This document shows, one piece after another, positions 56,495-64,000 of a stretch of 64,000 nt of DNA. Below the pieces are notes generated by a model. It saw only the letters and a program-made list of their open reading frames with translations, was not told the DNA's origin and searched no databases. Position 1 is the first letter of the stretch. Every line of letters begins with the position of its first letter. The translations under genes and the position numbers were made by a program. Origin of the DNA: J029 sp964482495 (lineage in GTDB: Bacteria > Planctomycetota > UBA1135); the NCBI GenBank assembly GCA_964482495.1, contig CAYZXS010000002.1:1-64000 (forward strand). Reading direction: 5' to 3'.

Positions 56495-57583
56495 ATGAGC
56501 CGATCCCCCCTGACCCGGCGCGGTTTCCTCGGCGCCACTGGCGCCGCCGCCGCCGCTTTCGCCTCCCGCGCCGCCGCCACCCCCTCCGCCAGCCCGGGTG
56601 TAGCTCCCGCTTTGGGGCCGCCTGCCGCCGCGGTCGCGATCTCTTCGCTCAACGGCCTGCGCACGGTCGAGAAGGCCTGCGCCCTGGTCGCCGAAGGCAC
56701 GCGGCCGGTGACCGCCGCGGTCCAGGGCGTCGCCATCGTCGAGGCCGACCCCAAGGACATGTCGGTCGGCTACGGCGGCCTGCCCAATGAGGACGGCGTG
56801 GTCCAGCTCGACGCCGCCTGCATGGACGGCCCGCGCCACAACGCCGGCTCGGTCGGCTGCATCGAACGCGTCAAGCACCCGGCGCAAGTGGCGGAGGTGG
56901 TCATGGACCAGACCGACCACGTCAACCTGGTCGGCGAGGGCGCGACCCGCTTCGCCCACGACCTCGGCTTCCCCGACGAGGACCTGCTGACTCCGGAGGC
57001 GCGCAAGGTCTGGCTGCGCTGGCGCGCTTCGCATAGCAAGGACGACGACTACCTGGCGCCGCAAGGCGGGGGCACGACCAACGCCGACCTCGAGCGCATC
57101 TACGGCACCATCCACTGCTCGGTGCTGAACGCCGACGGCGACCTCGGCTGCTGCACGACCACCAGCGGCCTCAGCTTCAAGATCCCCGGCCGCATCGGCG
57201 ACTCGCCGCTGATCGGCTGCGGTCTCTACTGCGACAACGAGGTCGGCAGCGCCGGCGCCACCGGCCGCGGCGAGGCCGCGATCCACTCCGGCGGCTCCTG
57301 GCTGGTGGTCGAGCGCATGCGCGCCGGAGACACCCCCGAGGAGGCCTGCCTCTACGCCCTGCGCCGCGTCGCTGAGCAGGTCCAGCGCCAGAAGGCCTGG
57401 CAGCCCGGCCTGTGGAACGAGGACCGCAAGCGCCCGTCCTTCAACCTCAGCTTCTACGCCGTGCGCAAGGACGGCCTCTACGGCAGCGCCCGCATGCTCG
57501 GCAAGCCCGGCAACCCCACCTTCGCCGTCTGCGACGCCCAGGGGGCGCGCAAGGAGGCCGGGGCCATCGCTTTCCCCAATTAA
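56495..57583 (+). CDS. Tat-exported glycosylasparaginase (Ntn-hydrolase)
   Basis: 362 residues. Twin-arginine signal (SPLTRRGFLGATGAAAAAFA). GYGGLPNEDGVVQLDAACMD and GSVGCIERVKHPAQVAEVVM are typical of N(4)-(beta-N-acetylglucosaminyl)-L-asparaginases. The autocleavage region reads YGTIHCSVLNADGDLGCCTT, with the nucleophile threonine in GTI, then GRIGDSPLIGCGLYCDNEVG and SAGATGRGEA. It would cleave the GlcNAc-Asn bond of glycopeptides in the periplasm or outside. It is followed by two fucosidase-type genes, consistent with N-glycan breakdown. Preceded by a -10-like box. Confidence 0.92.
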   Translation: MSRSPLTRRGFLGATGAAAAAFASRAAATPSASPGVAPALGPPAAAVAISSLNGLRTVEKACALVAEGTRPVTAAVQGVAIVEADPKDMSVGYGGLPNEDGVVQLDAACMDGPRHNAGSVGCIERVKHPAQVAEVVMDQTDHVNLVGEGATRFAHDLGFPDEDLLTPEARKVWLRWRASHSKDDDYLAPQGGGTTNADLERIYGTIHCSVLNADGDLGCCTTTSGLSFKIPGRIGDSPLIGCGLYCDNEVGSAGATGRGEAAIHSGGSWLVVERMRAGDTPEEACLYALRRVAEQVQRQKAWQPGLWNEDRKRPSFNLSFYAVRKDGLYGSARMLGKPGNPTFAVCDAQGARKEAGAIAFPN

Positions 57584-57648
57584 GCGACGCCACCTCCGCC
57601 GCGTCCCTTCCCGTGGGTTGGATCCGGCCGCCGGGGGAGAATCCAGGC

Positions 57649-60600
57649 ATGTTGCTGGTGACGCTCGGGTTGTTTTGCTTGGTCCAGGGGGCAGAGGCGG
57701 CGGGCGCCGTCCGGGCGGGGGAGGTGGATGCGGGATGGAGGCCGGTCCAGGTCCCGGGGCGGTGGGAGGACTCCCAGGTCGGCGGCGGGGGCAAGCCCTT
57801 CGCAGGCCTGGATGGAGTCGCTTGGTATTGGGCGGAGGTCGACTTCCCTTCGGAGTGGGCGGGGCAGGAACTGGTGCTGGAGCTCGGCACCCTCGACGAC
57901 GCCGATGAGACCTACTGGAACGGCAGGCTGATCGGGTCCACGGGCGTCTTTCCGCCCAACGCCCAGTCCGCTTGGAGCGCGCCCCGCGCCTATCCACTCG
58001 TGGTGCCCGACGAAGGCGGGGCGGCCTGGAACTTCTTGGCGATCCGGGTTCACGACTCCGGCGGCAAGGGCGGCTTCGGCGACCAAGTCCCCGTCCTGCG
58101 CGGGCCGGACGGGATCTTGAAGCTCGACGGGCTTTGGATGCTCCACCCTGGAGACGAGATCGACCGGGAAGTCCTGGCACCCTCTTCGGAGCATGCCTGG
58201 AAGCCCCTCGTCTCCTCCCACCGGATGGCCTCCGATGGGCGGCGCGTCGGGCGCCGAAGCCCCGTGATCACGCCGCTCGAGCAGCACCCCGGCGCTGGGG
58301 ATGGCAGCCATCTTCTTTGGTACCGGCAGCCGGCGGCCCGTTGGACCGAAGCGCTTCCGGTGGGCAACGGCCGGCTCGGGGCGATGGTCTACGGCGGGGT
58401 CGATGAGGAGACCCTGCAGCTCAACGAGGATTCGGTCTGGGCGGGATCGCCGCTCGAGCGGGAGGCCGGAGGCGGGCCGGCCGACCTTGCGGCGGCGCGG
58501 GAGCTCTTCTTCGCTGGCGAGGTCCAGGAAGGCCAGCGGCTCATGCAGGAGAAGTTCATGAGCGAGCGGCTGATCCGGAGCCACCAGACCCTGGGGGAGC
58601 TGACGCTCTCGATGGCCCCGACGGCGCGCGCCGGCGAGTATTCGCGCTCTTTGGACCTGAGCAGCGGCGTCGCCACCACCGAGTGGACCGCGGACGGGGT
58701 CCGCTTCGTGCGAGAGGTCTATGCCTCCGCCGTCGACCAGGTGCTGGTCGTGCACCTCCGCGCGGACCAACCGGGGGCGCTCACGCTCGACGTCGAGCTC
58801 GGGCGGAGCGAGCTGCCCCACGGCTCGATCGAGTCGGATCGCGAGCGCGGGAGGATCTGGATGAACGGCCGAGCGGTCAACGGCGACCACTACGGCGTGA
58901 GCTTCGCGGCGGTCGTCGATCTGCTTCCGGTGGGGGGCAGCCTGAACGCCCTGGGCGATTCCGGCCGCGGCCTCCACGTCAAGGGCGCCGACGAGCTGCG
59001 CATCCTGGTCGCCGCCCGGACCGACTACCGCGGCGGCGACGACCCCATGGCCGCGGCGGTGGCGGACACCGAGCTGGCGGCCTGGAACAAGGACGCCGCC
59101 GCCTCGCGTCAGCGGGCGGTCGACGCCCACCGCGAGCCCTATCAGCGCTGCGCTCTGACGCTGCCGGCGGGCGAGAGCGCCGGCCTCCCGACCGATGAGC
59201 GCCTGCGCGCCTTCGCCGCCGGCGGCGAGGACCCGACGCTGCTGGCGCTCTACTTCCACTACGGCCGCTACCTGCTGATCGCCTCGTCGCGGCCGGGCAC
59301 GCTGCCGGCCAACCTGCAGGGACTCTGGAACGAGCACACCGCGGCGCCGTGGAACGCCGACTACCACATCAACATCAACCTGCAGATGAACTACTGGCCG
59401 GCGGAGGTCACCAACCTCGCCGAGTTCCACCTGCCCTTCTTCGAGATGCTCGACGGCATCCGCCGCCGCGGCGCCGTCACCGCCGAGAAGCTCTACGGCG
59501 CCGAGGGCTGGGTCGCCCACCACACCACCGACGCCTGGTGGCCGAGCGTGCCGATCGGGCGCACGGTCTGGGGCCTGTGGCCGGTCGGCGGCGCGTGGTG
59601 CGCGCGCCACGCCTGGGAGCACTACCTCTACACCGGGGACCTCGACTTCCTGCGCGACCGGGCTTGGCCGGCGCTGCGCGGGTCGGCCGAGTTCTTCCTC
59701 TCCTACCTGGCCGAGGACCCCGCCACCGGCAAGCTGGTCTCGGGCCCCTCGTCCAGCCCGGAGAACACCTTCCTCACGCAGGACGGCCAGCGCGCCGACA
59801 CCTCGATGGGGGCGTCGATGGACCAGCAGGTGATCTGGGACCTGTTCACCAACTTGATCGAGGCGGCCGAGCCGCTGCAGCTGCAGCACGACCCGGTGGT
59901 AGCGGCGGTGCGCGAGGCCCGCGCCCGGCTGCTCGGGCCGCAGGTGGGCGAGGACGGCCGCCTGCTGGAGTGGGCGCAGCCCTACGGCGAGGCCGAGCCG
60001 GGCCACCGCCACATGTCGCACCTCTACGGTTTGCACCCGGGGCGGCAGTTCACGCTGCAGCGGACCCCGGAGCTGGTGGCGGCGGCGCGGGCCTCGCTGG
60101 AGCACCGGCTGGCCCACGGCGGCGGCCACACCGGCTGGTCGCGGGCCTGGATGATCAACTTCTGGGCGCGGCTCGGCGAGGGGGCCGAGGTCGAGCAGAA
60201 CCTGCGGGCGCTGCTCACCAAGTCCACCCTGCCCAACCTGTTCGACAACCACCCGCCGTTCCAGATCGACGGCAACTTCGGCGGCACCGCCGGGATCGCC
60301 GAGGCGCTCTTGCAGAGCCACGAGCGGGTCGCCAGCGAGGGCAACGAGCCCGGCCACTTGGTCCGGCTGCTGCCGGCGCTGCCGCCGGGCTGGCCGGACG
60401 GCAAGATCAGCGGCCTGCGCGCCCGCGGCGGCCTGGAGCTGGACCTGAGCTGGGAAGGCGGCTTGCTGCGGCAGCTGCTGGTCGACTGGCCGGCCCGCGA
60501 GCCGCTGCGGCTGCAGCTCCCGCCCGGGGTCGCCGTGGCCGAGATCGTCGACTTCTCCGGCAACGACTGGATCGAATTCGTCGAGGGCGACCGGGTCGAG

Positions 60601-60657
60601 CTGCCCAGCGCCCTCGGCCAGCACCTGATCCGGATCACCCTCGTGCCGCGCTCATGA
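57649..60657 (+). CDS. GH95-family alpha-L-fucosidase/galactosidase
   Basis: 1002 residues from ATG 57649, with a short signal (LLVTLGLFCLVQGAEA). Residues ~25-200 are an added GH2-type sugar-binding jelly roll (VPGRWEDSQV, YWAEVDFPSEWAGQELVLEL, TYWNGRLIGSTG). The GH95 body starts ~residue 220 (WYRQPAARWTEALPVGNGRL). Key GH95 features: HININLQMNYWPAEVTNLAE, PSSSPENTF with the catalytic Glu, HRHMSHLYGLHPG, and PFQIDGNFGGTAGIAEALL with the essential Asp. It removes terminal alpha-1,2-fucose or a similar sugar. The next gene overlaps its stop as ATGA. Confidence 0.93.
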   Translation: MLLVTLGLFCLVQGAEAAGAVRAGEVDAGWRPVQVPGRWEDSQVGGGGKPFAGLDGVAWYWAEVDFPSEWAGQELVLELGTLDDADETYWNGRLIGSTGVFPPNAQSAWSAPRAYPLVVPDEGGAAWNFLAIRVHDSGGKGGFGDQVPVLRGPDGILKLDGLWMLHPGDEIDREVLAPSSEHAWKPLVSSHRMASDGRRVGRRSPVITPLEQHPGAGDGSHLLWYRQPAARWTEALPVGNGRLGAMVYGGVDEETLQLNEDSVWAGSPLEREAGGGPADLAAARELFFAGEVQEGQRLMQEKFMSERLIRSHQTLGELTLSMAPTARAGEYSRSLDLSSGVATTEWTADGVRFVREVYASAVDQVLVVHLRADQPGALTLDVELGRSELPHGSIESDRERGRIWMNGRAVNGDHYGVSFAAVVDLLPVGGSLNALGDSGRGLHVKGADELRILVAARTDYRGGDDPMAAAVADTELAAWNKDAAASRQRAVDAHREPYQRCALTLPAGESAGLPTDERLRAFAAGGEDPTLLALYFHYGRYLLIASSRPGTLPANLQGLWNEHTAAPWNADYHININLQMNYWPAEVTNLAEFHLPFFEMLDGIRRRGAVTAEKLYGAEGWVAHHTTDAWWPSVPIGRTVWGLWPVGGAWCARHAWEHYLYTGDLDFLRDRAWPALRGSAEFFLSYLAEDPATGKLVSGPSSSPENTFLTQDGQRADTSMGASMDQQVIWDLFTNLIEAAEPLQLQHDPVVAAVREARARLLGPQVGEDGRLLEWAQPYGEAEPGHRHMSHLYGLHPGRQFTLQRTPELVAAARASLEHRLAHGGGHTGWSRAWMINFWARLGEGAEVEQNLRALLTKSTLPNLFDNHPPFQIDGNFGGTAGIAEALLQSHERVASEGNEPGHLVRLLPALPPGWPDGKISGLRARGGLELDLSWEGGLLRQLLVDWPAREPLRLQLPPGVAVAEIVDFSGNDWIEFVEGDRVELPSALGQHLIRITLVPRS

Positions 60658-62072
60658 ACATGATGAACCGAAGGAAATTCCTGGTGGCGGGCGCCGGGGC
60701 CGCAGCGGGCCTGGCCCTGCCCTCCTGGCTCCCGGGCCGAAACTCGGGCGGAGGCAGCGCCGCTCCGACCGGGGGGCTGCCAAAGCCGACACCGGCCCAG
60801 CTCGCTTGGCAGCGCGCGGAGCTCGGGGCGGTCTTCCACTGGGACCTGCACGTCTTCGACGGCGAGCGATACTCCCAGGGCGCCAACCGCAAGGCGGCCA
60901 TCTCCGACCCGCAGATCTTCGCCCCGGACCGCTACGACATCGACCAGTGGTTCGAGTCGGTGGTCGGCATGGGCGCCCGCTTCGCCCTGCTCACCGCCTG
61001 CCACGAGACCGGCTTCCGCCTGTGGCAGTCGGACGCCAACCCCTACTGCATGAAGATGCTGGAGTGGGGCGACGGCAAGGCCGACATCGTCCGCGACTTC
61101 GTCGAGGCGGCGCGGCGGCACGGGGTCGCGCCGGGGCTCTACCACGGCGCGCGGTGGAATTCGCAGCTGGGCGTCTACGACCACGAGGTCACCGAGCGCT
61201 CGCCGCTGAGCCAGGAGCAGTACCGGGCCCTGATCGAGGCCGAGTGCGAGGAGCTGGCCACGCGCTACGGCGAGCTGTTCGAGATCTGGTTCGACGGCGG
61301 CATCCTGTCGCCCGAGCAGGGCGGCCCGGACGTGCTGCCGATCTTCGAGGAGCACCAGCCGGGCATCCTCTACTACCACTCCGACGAGCGCCGCGACGCC
61401 CGCTGGGGGGGCAGCGAGTCGGGCACGGTGCCCTATCCCTGCTGGTCGACGGTCGACCCGGAGCGGACCCGCACCGGCCCGCCCAACTACCCGATGCTGA
61501 AGCACGGCGACCCGGACGGAGAGGCCTGGTGCCCGGCGATGAGCGACGCGCCGCTGCGGGGCGCGAACGGCCGCCACGAGTGGTTCTGGGAGCCGGAGGA
61601 CGAGGCCGCGGTCTACCCGCTGCGCAAGCTGGTCGAGATGTACGAGAACTCGGTCGGTCGCAATTCGACCCTGATCATGGGGCTGACCCCGGACCCGCGC
61701 GGGCGCGTGCCGGAGCTGGACACCGCGCGCTGCGTCGAGTGGGGGCGGGCGATCCGTAGCCTCTACGGCGCGCCGGCGGCGACCACCGCCACCGAGCGGC
61801 GGCGCGAGGACCTGGCGCTGCCAGCGCCCACCGTGGTCGACCGGGTGGTGCTGCGCGAGGCCATCGAGGACGGCCACCGAGTGCGGCGCTATGCCCTCGA
61901 CGGCAAGCGCCGGAACGGCTCCTGGGTCAAGCTGGGGGAGGGCAGCTGCGTCGGCAACCGCCGGATCCACCGGCTGCCGCCGGTCGAGCTGACCACGCTG
62001 CGCCTGAACCTGGAATTCGCCGGGGCCGAGCCGGCCAGGATCACCGAGTTCTCGGCCTTCGCCGCCCCCTAG
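60654..62072 (+). CDS. Tat-exported GH29-type alpha-L-fucosidase
   Basis: 472 residues. Tat-type signal (NRRKFLVAGAGAAAGLALPS). Residues ~50-370 form a GH29-like barrel: ELGAVFHWDLHVFDGERYSQ at the first strand, GARFALLTACHETGFRLWQS, and RYGELFEIWFDGGILSPEQG containing the nucleophile Asp in WFDG. VEMYENSVGRNSTLIMGLTP is the usual late GH29 motif. The C-terminus is a beta domain (LREAIEDGHRVRRYALDGKR). With GH95 and the glycosylasparaginase it could remove core fucose, which blocks glycosylasparaginase action. Coupled to GH95 by ATGA. Confidence 0.9.
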   Translation: MNMMNRRKFLVAGAGAAAGLALPSWLPGRNSGGGSAAPTGGLPKPTPAQLAWQRAELGAVFHWDLHVFDGERYSQGANRKAAISDPQIFAPDRYDIDQWFESVVGMGARFALLTACHETGFRLWQSDANPYCMKMLEWGDGKADIVRDFVEAARRHGVAPGLYHGARWNSQLGVYDHEVTERSPLSQEQYRALIEAECEELATRYGELFEIWFDGGILSPEQGGPDVLPIFEEHQPGILYYHSDERRDARWGGSESGTVPYPCWSTVDPERTRTGPPNYPMLKHGDPDGEAWCPAMSDAPLRGANGRHEWFWEPEDEAAVYPLRKLVEMYENSVGRNSTLIMGLTPDPRGRVPELDTARCVEWGRAIRSLYGAPAATTATERRREDLALPAPTVVDRVVLREAIEDGHRVRRYALDGKRRNGSWVKLGEGSCVGNRRIHRLPPVELTTLRLNLEFAGAEPARITEFSAFAAP

Positions 62073-62136
62073 CGGCGACTCTGCCCCCGATTCCGCCCCG
62101 GCGGGAGGCCGGCGATTCCGGACCCGGGCCGCCGCG

Positions 62137-62165
62137 TGGACAAAATGTAAGTAAATACCTACAAT
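62137..62165 (+). promoter_or_regulatory. sigma70-like promoter with operator palindrome
   Basis: TGGACA (62137-62142) and TACAAT (62160-62165) are 17 bp apart. Overlapping the spacer is an imperfect inverted repeat, GTAAGT-AAAT-ACCTAC (62147-62162, one mismatch in six). It lies 31 nt before the Skp-like gene; the TetR regulator at 62770 is a candidate binder. Confidence 0.7.
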
Positions 62166-62196
62166 TGCCGGCCCCGCCATCGGAATGAGGAGCATC

Positions 62197-62760
62197 ATGA
62201 ACCGCACCCCCGCACGACTTGCCTTCCTCGCCGCCGCCGCCCTGGTGGTCGGCGCCATCGCCCCCGCCGCCCTGTCCCTGGGCGGCGCCGCGCCGCCGCA
62301 GGACGAGGCCCCGGCGATGGTCGTCGGCAGCTTCGACTCGCGCGCCGTGATGGTCGCCTACATGCGCTCGGAGCGCTTCAAGGAGGACCTCGCCGGCGTC
62401 AAGCAGGAGATGGCCAGCGCCGTGGAGGCGGGCGACCAAGCCGCCCAGGACGCCATCAACGAGCGCATGCGCGCGCGCCAGGAGAAGGCGCACCGCCAGG
62501 TCTTCAGCAACGCTCCGGCGCCCGAGGTGGTCGCCCTGCTCGCTGAGCAGCTGCCCGGCTTCGCCGAGCAGGCCGGCGTCGACGTCATCGTCTCGAAGTG
62601 GCGCCTGGCCTACGTCGGCCCGGGGGCGCGCTTCGTCGACCTCACCGACCGCATGGTGGCGGCCTTCGGGCCCGACGCCGAGACGCTAGAGGTGGTCGAG
62701 CAGATCAAGGCCACCGACCCGGTGCCGCTCGAGCAGCTCGAGGGCGGTCACGAGCACTAG
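62197..62760 (+). CDS. Skp/OmpH-like periplasmic protein
   Basis: 187 residues from ATG 62197, favoured over ATG 62185 by GAGGAG four bases upstream. Signal peptide (LAFLAAAALVVGAIAPAALS). The mature part begins with an OmpH-like strand (MVVGSFDSRAVMVAYMRSER), a long charged coiled-coil-like helix (FKEDLAGVKQEMASAVEAGD to QEKAHRQVF), and ends with FAEQAGVDVIVSKWRLAYVG and VDLTDRMVAAFG. It resembles the Skp chaperone family. It is cotranscribed with the TetR regulator. Confidence 0.7.
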   Translation: MNRTPARLAFLAAAALVVGAIAPAALSLGGAAPPQDEAPAMVVGSFDSRAVMVAYMRSERFKEDLAGVKQEMASAVEAGDQAAQDAINERMRARQEKAHRQVFSNAPAPEVVALLAEQLPGFAEQAGVDVIVSKWRLAYVGPGARFVDLTDRMVAAFGPDAETLEVVEQIKATDPVPLEQLEGGHEH

Positions 62761-62769
62761 GCCGGCGGC

Positions 62770-63393
62770 GTGCCCCGTCCCGACACCAGCCCGCAGCGGC
62801 GGCGCGAGTTCGCGCCGCTGCTGGCGGCCGCCTTCGCCGAGCTCGGCTACCGCCGCGCCACCACCGCGGTCTTGGCCCGGCGCTGCGGCGTGCGCGAGAA
62901 CATCCTCTACCGGCTCTGGCCCGATAAGCAGGGCATGTTCATCGCCGCCCTGGACTTCGTCTACCAGCACTCCGAGTCGGTCTGGTCGGTGCTGCTGGCG
63001 GAGCCCGACGGGGACGCCAGCCCGGCCGAGCGCATCTTGGGCTACGAGGCCGCGCACCACGGGGAGCACGGGCTCTACCGGCTGATCTTCGCCGGGCTCT
63101 CGGAGACGGACGAGCCGGAGATCGCCCGGGCCCTGAAGCGGCTCTACGGCCGCTTCCAGCGCTTCGTGCGCCGGCAGGTGGAGGCGCACCGCGGCGAGGC
63201 GCGTGCCGGCAGCGGCTCGGGCGCCGGCGCCGCGCTCGACGCGGAGATGGCCGCCTGGGCCATCGTCGGGCTGGGCACCGTGGCCAACGTCGGCCGGGAG
63301 CTCGGCCTGCTGGGCGCCGCGCGCCGCCGGCGGCTGATCCTCGAGGCCGGGGCGGCGCTGCTCGGCCCGCGGGGCGGAGCGGCACCGGGCTGA
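62770..63393 (+). CDS. TetR-family transcriptional regulator
   Basis: 207 residues, GTG start. The HTH is FAELGYRRATTAVLARRCGV then RENILYRLWPDKQGMFIAAL, as in TetR repressors. The C-terminal domain (~70-200) is helical with an alanine/glycine-rich loop (ARAGSGSGAGAA). It lies nine bases after the Skp-like gene; the inverted repeat at 62147-62162 is a plausible autoregulatory operator. Ligand unknown. Confidence 0.9.
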   Translation: MPRPDTSPQRRREFAPLLAAAFAELGYRRATTAVLARRCGVRENILYRLWPDKQGMFIAALDFVYQHSESVWSVLLAEPDGDASPAERILGYEAAHHGEHGLYRLIFAGLSETDEPEIARALKRLYGRFQRFVRRQVEAHRGEARAGSGSGAGAALDAEMAAWAIVGLGTVANVGRELGLLGAARRRRLILEAGAALLGPRGGAAPG

Positions 63394-63439
63394 GCGTCCG
63401 CTCGGGCGGCGCGGGCCAACGCCGTCGATGGTCGGCCCG

Positions 63440-63445
63440 TAGAGT
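63440..63445 (+). promoter_or_regulatory. -10-like box (TAGAGT), probable leaderless promoter
   Basis: TAGAGT ends six bases before GTG 63452 and nine before ATG 63455; no Shine-Dalgarno is seen. Confidence 0.5.
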
Positions 63446-63454
63446 CCGCCCGTG

Positions 63455-64000
63455 ATGGAACCGACCTCCCGCCCGGCCGCCCCGCGACCCTCCCGCCTGC
63501 CGCTGCTGCTGGCCTTCGCGGCCCTCGCCTTGGCGCTGGTGGCGGGCTGGCAATCGGGACTCTTCGGCGGCCTGCCGCTGCTCGACCCCGCGGCGGGGCC
63601 GCGGCTCGTGGCCGCCCGCGGCGAGCTGGCCGCCGACGAGCGCTCCACGATCTCCTTGTTCCAGGCGGCGGCGCCGGCGGTGGTCAACATCCGCACCACC
63701 GAGCTGCGCCGCAACCCGTGGAGCCGCCGGGTGGTGGAGTCGGCCCAGGGGCAGGGCAGCGGCTTCGTCTGGGACCAGGCCGGCTACGTCGTCACCAATT
63801 ACCACGTCGTGCGCGACGCCGACCGCGCCTTCGTCAGCTTCGCGGACCGGCGCGAGTTCCCGGCTCGCCTGGTCGGCACCGACCCCAGCGCCGACCTGGC
63901 GGTGCTCAAGATCGACGGCGCCGGCGCCCTGCCGGCGCTGCCGCTGGGCGAGAGCGGCGGCCTGGCGGTGGGGCAGAAGGTCTTCGCCATCGGCAACCCC
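63455..64000 (+). CDS. DegP/HtrA serine protease, truncated by window end
   Basis: The first 182 residues of a longer protein; the frame is still open at base 64000. An N-terminal membrane anchor (LPLLLAFAALALALVAGW) is followed by the S1C catalytic domain: AAPAVVNIRTTELRRNP, QGQGSGFVWDQAGYVVTNYH with the catalytic His, DPSADLAVLKIDG with the Asp, and LPLGESGGLAVGQKVFAIGN. The Ser motif and PDZ domains would lie beyond the edge. GTG 63452 directly before the ATG is an alternative start. Confidence 0.92.
   Translation, partial: MEPTSRPAAPRPSRLPLLLAFAALALALVAGWQSGLFGGLPLLDPAAGPRLVAARGELAADERSTISLFQAAAPAVVNIRTTELRRNPWSRRVVESAQGQGSGFVWDQAGYVVTNYHVVRDADRAFVSFADRREFPARLVGTDPSADLAVLKIDGAGALPALPLGESGGLAVGQKVFAIGNP

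Noticed and set aside
57580..60624. 1014-codon minus-strand frame opposite the GH95 gene
   Set aside because: Shadow of GH95; the plus-strand protein has all family motifs.

Overview
The window is very GC-rich, roughly 70% or more by eye. It has strong third-position GC, tightly packed genes, many stop/start overlaps and frequent GTG and TTG starts. No rRNA or ribosomal protein genes are present. Exported beta-propeller/jelly-roll proteins, a ClpC plus McsA-like pair, a small multipass protein of a type I associate with planctomycetes, Tat-exported glycosidases and many short lipoproteins suggest a free-living bacterium of the Planctomycetota or a neighbouring deep lineage. This assignment is an inference, because no phylogenetic marker was compared.

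Layout. 1-2572: two tandem paralogous secreted proteins, the first truncated by the window edge. 2643-6560: YqgE/AlgH, a TPR-containing GT-C membrane glycosyltransferase and D-Ala-D-Ala ligase. 6522-12111: a leftward run of a DDAH-like hydrolase, two ABC ATPase/permease pairs and a parvulin-like lipoprotein. 12183-17823: galactokinase, an exported protein, an aminotransferase, a HEAT lipoprotein and leucine dehydrogenase. 17820-23407: a complete leftward ISC operon (iscR-iscS-iscU-iscA-hscB-hscA-fdx-iscX) whose promoter has a palindrome in its spacer. 23475-31230: thioesterase, membrane proteins, an alkaline-phosphatase-superfamily lipoprotein, DprA, lipoproteins and a MATE transporter that ends inside a REP-like inverted repeat. 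31295-36584: ClpC, McsA-like protein, MurD, two tRNA-Ser genes and a bifunctional nuclease. 36620-46762: Ogt, HupE, an HD-GYP response regulator, CysE, Hpt, RluA-type and TruD-type pseudouridine synthases, MTA phosphorylase, an IMPACT protein, an ECF sigma/zinc-finger pair and a membrane protein/XRE pair.

46784-56272 is the most remarkable part. It looks like an arsenosugar-biosynthesis locus: two rSAM/selenodomain-associated glycosyltransferases (TIGR04282- and TIGR04283-like), an AhpD-like peroxidase, ArsM, radical SAM ArsS, a TVP38 membrane protein and a mercuric-reductase-like flavoprotein. Two genes in it have an in-frame TGA exactly where a redox CxxC motif should have cysteine: the AhpD-like protein (CHY-U) and a DUF3179 protein (U-PLC). 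Each TGA is followed by a perfect hairpin whose apical loop begins CGUGU, so both are predicted selenoproteins. Selenocysteine machinery genes are not in the window and must lie elsewhere.

56495-62072 groups a Tat-exported glycosylasparaginase with GH95- and GH29-type fucosidases, a plausible set for dismantling fucosylated N-glycopeptides. 62137-64000 holds a promoter with an internal operator, a Skp/OmpH-like protein, a TetR regulator and the start of a DegP/HtrA protease.

Expression signals. About ten transcription-unit-initial genes have a TANNNT (-10-like) hexamer ending 6-9 nt before the start codon and no Shine-Dalgarno, the signature of leaderless transcripts. Genes inside operons instead use Shine-Dalgarno sequences and NTGA stop/start overlaps.
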